Shown here: positions 1 to 4,067 of the stretch, one piece after another | Layout: each line of letters opens with the position of its first letter | Position numbering within the stretch: the first letter of the stretch is position 1 | Source: Lachnospiraceae bacterium | GTDB taxonomy: Bacteria > Bacillota > Clostridia > Lachnospirales > Lachnospiraceae | Length of the DNA: 5,665 nt | Reading direction: 5' to 3' | NCBI GenBank assembly: GCA_017958465.1 | Contig: JAGDCQ010000082.1 | Span: forward strand, 1-5,665 | The notes under the pieces: generated by a model | The model's input: only the letters and a program-made list of their open reading frames with translations | Told to the model about the DNA's origin: nothing | The model's database searches: none | Position numbers and translations under genes: made by a program

Positions 1-85
1 CCAGCAAGGTGCCCCTTCCGGGGAGACTGAGACCAGTGTGCGACCGGAGGACGGTTATGGGTTGTGCTGTGGCAGCGCGGCGGGG
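1..85. other. Left-edge non-coding GC-rich sequence
   Basis: No gene is visible here. A short hairpin CCCCTTCCGGGG lies at 12-23. A divergent copy of the GGACGGTT motif at about 48-55, followed by GTGCTGTGG (63-71), resembles the inner edge of the right GC-rich unit (1490-1502). This suggests that the left palindromic unit may begin near 48 rather than at 86. The window edge prevents further interpretation. Confidence 0.4.
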
Positions 86-284
86 CCGCCCCTCCGAAGT
101 GGATGGACATGGGTATGCTTACTCACGGCTCCGCGACTAAGGTCCTTCCTGCGTCTCGCTTAACGGGCCCTTAGCGGCAGAGCCGCACGGCCCCTACTCG
201 ACTTGGAACGACCTAAGGGCTACGCCTAGACGTAAGCACACCCATGTCCACCATTCTGCCGGGCGGCCCCGTTCCGGCAAAACA
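86..284 (+). repeat. Left GC-rich palindromic unit of a large inverted repeat pair
   Basis: This ~200-bp sequence is repeated in inverted orientation at 1500-1697. For example CCGCCCCTCCGAAG (86-99) matches the complement of 1684-1697, and ACGGCCCCTACTCGACTTGG (187-206) matches the complement of 1576-1595. The unit is also palindromic within itself: ACATGGGTATGCTTAC (108-123) faces GTAAGCACACCCATGT (232-247), and CTAAGGTCCTTCC (137-149) faces GGAACGACCTAAG (206-218). It could therefore fold as a long imperfect hairpin with arms of about 65 nt and a GC-rich apical region that holds a small GCGGCAGAGCCGC stem-loop. No credible protein is encoded. It resembles a non-autonomous palindromic element (REPIN or MITE style), but no family was identified. 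Confidence 0.8.
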
Positions 285-314
285 CCACCTACCGAAGTGC
301 CGGACATACGTCCG

Positions 315-372
315 ACCGGGGGGGACTGTTCTGTGGTCGTAGCCTGCATTGGACTGATCCATGGGTCGGTCC
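315..372. repeat. Single GGGACTGTTCTGTGG motif plus a small hairpin
   Basis: GGGGACTGTTCTGTGG (320-335) is a one-mismatch relative of the GGGGACGGTTCTGTGG copies on the right side of the island (1417-1433 and 1447-1463). It sits in the same position relative to its GC-rich unit, on the inner side. It is followed by an imperfect stem GGACTGATCC (351-360) / GGTCGGTCC (364-372). No gene is visible. This stretch occupies the place where a 79-nt inter-block linker would otherwise precede the first hairpin block. Confidence 0.5.
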
Positions 373-383
373 TATGCTCTGAC

Positions 384-641
384 ATACGGGCAAAACAGGC
401 AAAATCGCAAAAATGCCTGTATGAACAGGAAGGCAAGGAGATCGAAAAAGAGAATTATACAGGCAAAATTAGAGAAAACGCAGATTTGCCTGTATGAACA
501 GGAAGGCAAGGAGACCGAAAAAGAGAATTATACAGGCAAAACTGGGGAAAACGCAAATATGCCTGTACATGTCATCGCATTTTGAGGGGAGGAATCAAGA
601 AGTATACAGGCAAATACGTGAAAACACGGGTTTTGCCTGTA
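384..641 (+). repeat. Hairpin block 1 (H1-H4, CAGGC stems)
   Basis: H1 has arms 384-392/414-422 with one G-U pair. H2 has arms 457-467/485-495 (11 bp, perfect), H3 531-538/560-567, and H4 605-614/632-641 (10 bp, perfect). All use the TACAGGCA/TGCCTGTA stem. The H1-H2 and H2-H3 linkers (423-456 and 496-529, type B) are identical except for one base. The H3-H4 linker (568-603) is type C, beginning CATGTCATCGCATTTT. H1 carries a second ACAGGCA (395-401) inside its loop that could pair in an alternative register with the right arm. Confidence 0.8.
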
Positions 642-720
642 CCGGGAATGACAACTATAACCACTAGAACCGATTCTAACCGTTGGATTGACGAAATTTG
701 TATTCGAACATGCTCTATCA
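642..720 (+). repeat. 79-nt inter-block linker 1
   Basis: This lies between hairpins H4 and H5 and has exactly the same length as the second inter-block linker. It contains a small stem TAGAA-CCGA-TTCTA (665-678). Its last bases, ATGCTCTATC, match the sequences just before blocks 1 and 3. Its middle is strongly diverged from the other linker, with only patches such as AATGACAA versus AATGTCAA. No gene is visible. Confidence 0.6.
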
Positions 721-978
721 TACAGGCAAAAAGGCCAAAAACGTAAAAATGCCTGTATTAAGTCTAAAAACGATAGCTTGAATGGGGATATGTGTACAGG
801 CAAAACAGGCAAAACTGCAAAAATGCCTGTATGAACAGGAAAGCAAGAGGATAAAAATGAGAATGATACTGGCAAAAATGGAAAAAACGCGGATTTGCCA
901 GTGCATGTCATCGCATTTTTGGGGTGTGAAATCAAGAGGTGCACTGGCAAATCCTTAAAAATGCGGTTTTTGCCAGTA
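720..978 (+). repeat. Hairpin block 2 (H5-H8, stem switch)
   Basis: H5 (720-728/750-758) and H6 (795-802/824-831) have TACAGGCA/TGCCTGTA stems. H7 (867-876/894-903) and H8 (942-951/969-978) have YACTGGCAAA/TTTGCCAGTR stems. Linkers in order are type A (about 759-794), type B (832-866) and type C (904-941). The transition between the two stem families therefore falls inside this block, between H6 and H7. H6 again has an extra ACAGGCA in its loop (805-811). Confidence 0.8.
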
Positions 979-1057
979 CATAAAATGTCAATAATGTCCA
1001 AATGCACGTGTCGGAGCCTTACTCTTGGCAAAATATGTCTCTTAAAAGACTCTGACG
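979..1057 (+). repeat. 79-nt inter-block linker 2
   Basis: This lies between H8 and H9. It can form a longer hairpin in which GTCGGAG (1009-1015) pairs with CTCTGAC (1050-1056), allowing one G-U pair. An inner near-palindrome GTCTCTTAAAAGAC (1037-1050) overlaps the right arm. A stray TTGGCAAAA (1025-1033) resembles a left hairpin arm without a partner. No gene is visible. Confidence 0.55.
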
Positions 1058-1355
1058 TACTGGCAAAAGAGGTAAAAACATGAAAATGCCAGTGTGAAGT
1101 CCAAAATCGGTATATTGAAATGGGGATATGCGCACTGGCAAAACAGGCAAAAAGGTGAAAATGCCAGTGTGAAGTCCAAAATCGATATATTGAAATGGGG
1201 ATATGCACACTGGCAAATCAGACAAAAATGCAAAAATGCCAGTGCTAACATGAAATCAAGTAGATCAAAAATGAGAATGATACTGGCAAATCCGTAGAAA
1301 ACGCAACTTTGCCAGTGCATGTCATAGCATTTAGGGGTGTGAAATCAAGAAGTGG
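1058..1355 (+). repeat. Hairpin block 3 (H9-H12, CTGGC stems)
   Basis: H9 has arms 1058-1065/1087-1094, H10 1133-1140/1162-1169, H11 1208-1215/1237-1244 and H12 1281-1290/1308-1317. All have TACTGGCA or CACTGGCA left arms and TGCCAGTG right arms. Linkers are A, A, B, then a terminal type C module (1318-1355) that is not followed by another hairpin of this family. The two A linkers (1095-1132 and 1170-1207) differ at only two positions. H10 keeps ACAGGCA in its loop (1144-1150) although its stem is of the CTGGC type. After the array a different small hairpin AAGTTCCTT/AAGGACTT lies at 1361-1379. Confidence 0.8.
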
Positions 1356-1398
1356 ATTGAAAGTTCCTTAAAAGGACTTGCCCCGGAGGCTCTAATTG

Positions 1399-1510
1399 AC
1401 CCAGGAATTGCCCCCTGGGACGGTTCTGTGGTTGGAAATAACCCCGGGGGACGGTTCTGTGGTTGGAAGTGACCCAAGAGTGACCCCAGGGGACGGTGCT
1501 GTGTTTTTGC
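1399..1510 (+). repeat. Three GGGACGGTTCTGTG motif copies
   Basis: GGGACGG starts at 1417, 1448 and 1490. The first two copies share GGGACGGTTCTGTGGTTGGAA and are 31 bp apart. The third reads GGGGACGGTGCTGTG and runs directly into the right GC-rich unit. Each is preceded by a C-run that makes a short palindrome: CCCAGG (1400-1405)/CCTGGG (1414-1419), CCCCGGGGG (1442-1450) and CCCCAGGGG (1484-1492). From memory, GGGGACGGTTCT-type extragenic repeats are common in Firmicutes genomes and may be linked to REP-associated (Y1) transposases. No transposase is present here. Confidence 0.65.
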
Positions 1511-1697
1511 GGCGAGCCGCCCCGCAGAATGGTGGACATGGGCATGCTTACGTCTAGGCGTAGCTCTTAGGTCGTTCCAAGTCGAGTAGGGGCCGTGCAG
1601 CTCTGCTGCTAAGGCCCCGTTAAACAAGACGCCGGAAGGACCTTAGTCGCGGAGCCGTTAGTAAGCATCCCAATGTCCATCCACTTCGGAGGGGCGG
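1500..1697 (-). repeat. Right GC-rich palindromic unit of the inverted repeat pair
   Basis: This is the inverted partner of 86-284, with a few substitutions and small indels along its length. Like the left copy it is internally palindromic: GGTGGACATGGGCATGCTTAC (1531-1551) faces GTAAGCATCCCAATGTCCATCC (1661-1682). Homology to the left unit stops at about 1697 on the outer side, after CTTCGGAGGGGCGG. On the inner side it fades into the GGGGACGG motif copy at 1490. The outer end lies only about 55 bp from the promoter of the reductase gene. Confidence 0.8.
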
Positions 1698-1701
1698 GTT
1701 C

Positions 1702-1736
1702 GCCGGCTTACGCCGGCATTTGGCCCTGCACAGGGC
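1702..1736. repeat. Two short GC-rich hairpins outside the right unit
   Basis: GCCGGC-TTAC-GCCGGC (1702-1717) is a perfect 6-bp stem with a 4-nt loop. GCCCTG-CA-CAGGGC (1723-1736) is a second perfect 6-bp palindrome. Neither is followed by a T-run on either strand, so they are not canonical intrinsic terminators. They may mark the outer border of the repeat island or weakly insulate the reductase promoter. Confidence 0.45.
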
Positions 1737-1753
1737 GAGAAATGAATATCTGA

Positions 1754-1782
1754 TTGAATAAAACAGCAAAATAGAGTATGAT
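1754..1782 (+). promoter_or_regulatory. Sigma-A-like promoter of the reductase gene
   Basis: TTGAAT (1754-1759) and TATGAT (1777-1782) are separated by 17 bp. They match the -35 consensus at 4 of 6 positions and the -10 consensus at 5 of 6. Transcription would begin near 1789, leaving a leader of about 60 nt before the ATG at 1850. The leader shows only a weak GGC/GCC stem (1824-1834) and no recognisable riboswitch. The promoter could drive the whole downstream gene run. Confidence 0.6.
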
Positions 1783-1849
1783 AAGAAAAGCAGGTGGGAA
1801 GGTTTTATGTTCAGAATACGACAGGCGTGAAGCCGGAAGCGGAGGGACT

Positions 1850-2614
1850 ATGGTAGACATCAAAGGACGTTGGGCACTTGTGACGGGAGCTGCGCGCGGG
1901 ATAGGGCGCGGAGCTGCGCTTTTTCTTGCGGAAAGGGGCTGCAACCTTGTACTTCACGGAAGGACAAAGGAGCATTGCGAAAAAACAGCAGAAGAGGCCA
2001 GAAAATACGGAGTTGAAGTGATCACGGTGGGCGCCGAGTTGTCGGACCTTAAGCAGGTGGAAGCTATGCTTTCCGAGATAGACGCAAAAGGCAAAGATAT
2101 TGACATAATCCTTAATAATGCTGGGATACAGGTCGCATACAGGACCGAGTACCTGAGCACACCTGCCTCGGATTATGAGGAAAGTTTCAAGATAAACACC
2201 ATCGCGCCGATGATGATCCTTTATCACTTCCTGCCAGGCATGGAGAAGAGAGGCTTTGGGCGCGTTGTCAACACTACGAGCGGTATCCGGCTTGAGCCGC
2301 AGCAGGCGGGGTATTCCGCAAGCAAGGCTGCGCTCGACAAGGTCACCATGGATCTTGCAGCAAAGTACGAGGGAACGAACGTGTGCATAAATATCACCGA
2401 CCCGGGCTGGTGCCGCACGGATCTTGGCGGCAGCCAGGCTCCGAACGCTCCCGAGAGTTCGCTTCCGGGCGTGGTCGTGGGCGCTTTTATCGATGATAAA
2501 AAATCAGGCAGGAATTTTGCGGCCGGAAACTTCTACGGTTTAACCCTTGAAGAGGCCGTAGCAAAGGCAGAGAACGGTTTCCCGGTCTATACCGGGTCAG
2601 TAGCATATATCTAA
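1850..2614 (+). CDS. Short-chain dehydrogenase/reductase (SDR)
   Basis: This is a 254-residue cytosolic oxidoreductase of the classical SDR family, which uses NAD(H) or NADP(H). The cofactor motif TGAARGIG is at 12-19 and NNAG at 89-92. The catalytic set is visible as N115, S144, Y155 (in YSASK) and K159, and the PGWCRTD segment follows at 185-191. Length matches the classical family (about 250). The start at 1850 has GGAGGG at 1841-1846. An in-frame ATG at 1778 overlaps the -10 box, so it is unlikely to be used. Closest familiar relatives are FabG-like 3-oxoacyl-ACP reductases and sugar or alcohol dehydrogenases; the substrate cannot be read from sequence. It has no fatty-acid synthesis neighbours, so a fabG name is not justified. 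The last 49 bp, stop codon included, are duplicated immediately downstream. Confidence 0.92.
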   Translation: MVDIKGRWALVTGAARGIGRGAALFLAERGCNLVLHGRTKEHCEKTAEEARKYGVEVITVGAELSDLKQVEAMLSEIDAKGKDIDIILNNAGIQVAYRTEYLSTPASDYEESFKINTIAPMMILYHFLPGMEKRGFGRVVNTTSGIRLEPQQAGYSASKAALDKVTMDLAAKYEGTNVCINITDPGWCRTDLGGSQAPNAPESSLPGVVVGAFIDDKKSGRNFAAGNFYGLTLEEAVAKAENGFPVYTGSVAYI

Positions 2615-2663
2615 GGCAGAGAACTGCTTCCCGGTCTATACCGGATCGGTAGCATATATCTAA
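2566..2663 (+). repeat. 49-bp tandem duplication of the reductase 3' end
   Basis: Copy 1 (2566-2614) is the end of the reductase gene with its stop. Copy 2 (2615-2663) follows without a gap. They match at 45 of 49 positions. The differences are at 2576, 2578, 2596 and 2599 of copy 1, and three of them fall at third codon positions. Copy 2 still reads AENCFPVYTGSVAYI followed by TAA, but it has no start and lies after the stop of copy 1, so it is not translated as part of the reductase. Each copy holds a CCGGT-CTAT-ACCGG stem. Copy 2 ends directly before the cda ribosome binding site. Confidence 0.9.
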
Positions 2664-2677
2664 CGGGAGGGATTGTT

Positions 2678-3094
2678 ATGGACAGAACAGCCTTACTGAA
2701 TGAGGCAAAAAAAGCAATGGGTTTTGCGTATACACCATATTCGCATCACAAGGTGGGAGCGGCGCTCCTTACCGCGGACGGAAAGGTCTACAGCGGCTGC
2801 AATGTTGAAAACGCGGCCTACGGGCCCTGCATATGTGCCGAGCGCACGGCGATAGTCAAGGCAGTGAGTGAAGGAAACACGAAGTTTAAGGCAATAGCGA
2901 TCGTTGGCGGGATGCAGGGTGTACTCCGCTCGTTCTGCACGCCCTGCGGCGTCTGCCGCCAGGTGATGCGCGAGTTCGTCACTCCAAAGGATTTTGAGAT
3001 CTATGTGGAGAACGGCGAGGGGGAGCAGAAGACCTTCACGCTGGAGGAGCTTCTGCCGGAGAGCTTTGGCCCCGAAAACCTTTCGGAGGACTGA
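2678..3094 (+). CDS. cda: Cytidine deaminase
   Basis: This 138-residue protein deaminates cytidine and deoxycytidine to uridine and deoxyuridine in pyrimidine salvage, in the cytosol. It has the zinc-dependent CDA fold. The motif CAE at 53-55 supplies zinc ligand C53 and the proton-shuttling E55, and PCGVC at 89-93 supplies C90 and C93. The ribose-binding NVEN motif is at 42-45 and the conserved YSxxxVGAAL at 21-30. The three-cysteine zinc site and the length match the homotetrameric bacterial class (about 130-140 residues). GGGAGG at 2665-2670 lies 7 nt before the ATG. It follows the reductase by 63 bp, a gap almost filled by the duplicated tail, so co-transcription is likely. The radical SAM gene follows 25 bp later. 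Confidence 0.96.
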   Translation: MDRTALLNEAKKAMGFAYTPYSHHKVGAALLTADGKVYSGCNVENAAYGPCICAERTAIVKAVSEGNTKFKAIAIVGGMQGVLRSFCTPCGVCRQVMREFVTPKDFEIYVENGEGEQKTFTLEELLPESFGPENLSED

Positions 3095-3108
3095 AAAGTA
3101 ACACTTAC

Positions 3109-3112
3109 GGAG
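3109..3112 (+). promoter_or_regulatory. Ribosome binding site that decides the radical SAM start
   Basis: GGAG at 3109-3112 is only 1 nt from the ATG at 3114 but 7 nt from the ATG at 3120. Initiation at 3120 is therefore preferred, giving an N-terminus MSACTLCPRE rather than MKMSACTLCPRE. Confidence 0.65.
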
Positions 3113-3119
3113 AATGAAA

Positions 3120-4067
3120 ATGAGTGCCTGTACTCTATGCCCGCGCGAATGCCTTGCGGATCGTACCTGTGAGCAGGGCTTTTGCGGCGGCACCGATAAG
3201 ATCAGAATAGCGAGAGCCGCCCTGCATTTCTATGAGGAGCCCTGTATTTCAGGCAGTTCGGGATCCGGGGCGGTTTTTTTCACGGGCTGTCCGCTGCGCT
3301 GTGTTTTTTGCCAGAACAGGAGCATCGCCCTGTCGGAATATGGCGAGGAAGTAAGCCCGGAGCGCCTTAGCGAGATTTTCTTCGAGCTGCGGGAGCAGGG
3401 CGCAAACAACATCAACCTTGTGACGCCTACCCACGAGGCGGAGCTTATAATCCCGGTTATCGAGCGCGCAAAAAAGGAAGGCCTGGATATCCCGTTCGTC
3501 TATAACACGGGCAGCTATGAAAAGGTCGAGGTCCTGCGGCGTTTTGAGGGGCTTGTTGATGTGTGGCTCCCGGACCTTAAGTATTATTCGCCGGAGCTTT
3601 CCGCAAAATACAGCAATGCGCCGGATTATTTTGAAGTAGCGTCAAAAGCGATAGAAGAGATGGTAAGGCAGGCGGGGGAGCCGGTATTTTCCGAGACCGG
3701 GAAAACCACGGGCGAAGGCCTTGTTTCCGAAACAGGCCTTATCAAGCGCGGGGTGATAGTGCGTCATCTTGTGCTTCCCGGCTGCACAAAGGATTCGAAG
3801 GCGGTTATCGACTACCTTTATAAAACCTATGGAAATTCAGTATATATCAGCATTATGAACCAGTACACGCCGCTTATCACGGGGAAGGACGCAGAGAAGT
3901 TCCCGGAGCTTACACGCCGTGTGACGAAGCGCGAGTACGCAAAAGTAGTTGATTACGCAATAGAGCTTGGAGTCGAAAATGCCTACATACAAGAAGGAAA
4001 AACAGCAGAAGAGAGCTTCATCCCTGCGTTCGACGGGACAGGAGTCAAAAGAGATAAACAAGGTTAA
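3120..4067 (+). CDS. PflX/COG1313-type radical SAM protein
   Basis: This 315-residue protein belongs to the radical S-adenosylmethionine superfamily, near the pyruvate formate-lyase activating enzymes. The 4Fe-4S motif C57-x3-C61-x2-C64 lies in TGCPLRCVFCQN. An N-terminal cysteine cluster (C4, C7, C11, C22; CTLCPRECLADR...GFCGG) precedes it and is typical of the PflX (COG1313) group. Further family landmarks are EEPCISG (39-45), NLVTPTHE (99-106), VWLPDLKYY (148-156), RHLVLPG (215-221) and the C-terminal EESFIPAFDGTGV (297-309). The physiological substrate of this group is not established to my knowledge, and no glycyl radical enzyme is visible nearby. Residues 191-206 hold two SETG copies around TGEG, which looks like a small insertion. 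The last 89 bp overlap the methyltransferase gene in another frame. Confidence 0.88.
   Translation: MSACTLCPRECLADRTCEQGFCGGTDKIRIARAALHFYEEPCISGSSGSGAVFFTGCPLRCVFCQNRSIALSEYGEEVSPERLSEIFFELREQGANNINLVTPTHEAELIIPVIERAKKEGLDIPFVYNTGSYEKVEVLRRFEGLVDVWLPDLKYYSPELSAKYSNAPDYFEVASKAIEEMVRQAGEPVFSETGKTTGEGLVSETGLIKRGVIVRHLVLPGCTKDSKAVIDYLYKTYGNSVYISIMNQYTPLITGKDAEKFPELTRRVTKREYAKVVDYAIELGVENAYIQEGKTAEESFIPAFDGTGVKRDKQG
3969..3972 (+). promoter_or_regulatory. Ribosome binding site of the methyltransferase, inside the upstream gene
   Basis: GGAG lies 6 nt before the ATG at 3979, within the coding sequence of the radical SAM gene. An in-frame TTG at 3967 overlaps this site and is a poorer start. This placement supports real translation from inside the overlap. 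Confidence 0.65.

Larger units (their letters stand above)
374..1355 (+). repeat. Array of twelve hairpin repeats in three blocks
   Basis: Twelve similar hairpins, all in the same orientation, have left-arm starts at 385, 458, 531, 605, 721, 795, 867, 942, 1058, 1133, 1208 and 1281. Spacing is 72-75 nt within blocks of four and 116 nt between blocks, so the blocks repeat every 336-337 bp. Each hairpin is about 37 nt: an 8-11-bp stem TACWGGCA(AA)/(TT)TGCCWGTR around an A-rich loop of about 21 nt with a common AAAACGC-like core. Each block is preceded by a related 14-mer (374-387, 710-723, 1047-1060). Long reading frames exist on the minus strand, but they are Phe/His/Cys-rich translations of the repeats and do not look like real proteins. 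The function is unknown. The regular stems suggest a structured RNA or a substrate for a hairpin-recognising protein. Confidence 0.85.

Noticed and set aside
39..60. Group II intron 5' end (GTGCGACC-like)
   Set aside because: Only the short start-like string is present. Downstream sequence is the palindromic unit, and no domain V or reverse transcriptase is visible.
384..1317. CRISPR array (37-nt repeats and 37-nt spacers)
   Set aside because: The unit length fits, but the intervals between hairpins are themselves repeated in three classes, the repeats vary in their loops, and no cas gene is nearby.
384..1317. Integron attC cassette array
   Set aside because: There are no cassette genes between the palindromes, no RYYYAAC-type core sites were seen, and no integrase is present in the window.
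1331..1627. 98-codon minus-strand frame across the right GC-rich unit
   Set aside because: It translates the repeated motif and the palindrome; similar phrases come from the left unit on the + strand. No ribosome binding site or domain was seen.
1702..1736. Intrinsic terminators
   Set aside because: Both hairpins are perfect, but neither is followed by a run of T on either strand.
1778..1849. Upstream ATG start for the reductase (24 extra residues)
   Set aside because: The ATG at 1778 lies inside the -10 box of a good promoter and has no ribosome binding site. The ATG at 1850 has GGAGGG and gives a normal N-terminus ahead of the TGxxxGxG motif.
3967..3978. TTG start for the methyltransferase
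   Set aside because: It overlaps the GGAG ribosome binding site that serves the ATG at 3979 and has no site of its own.
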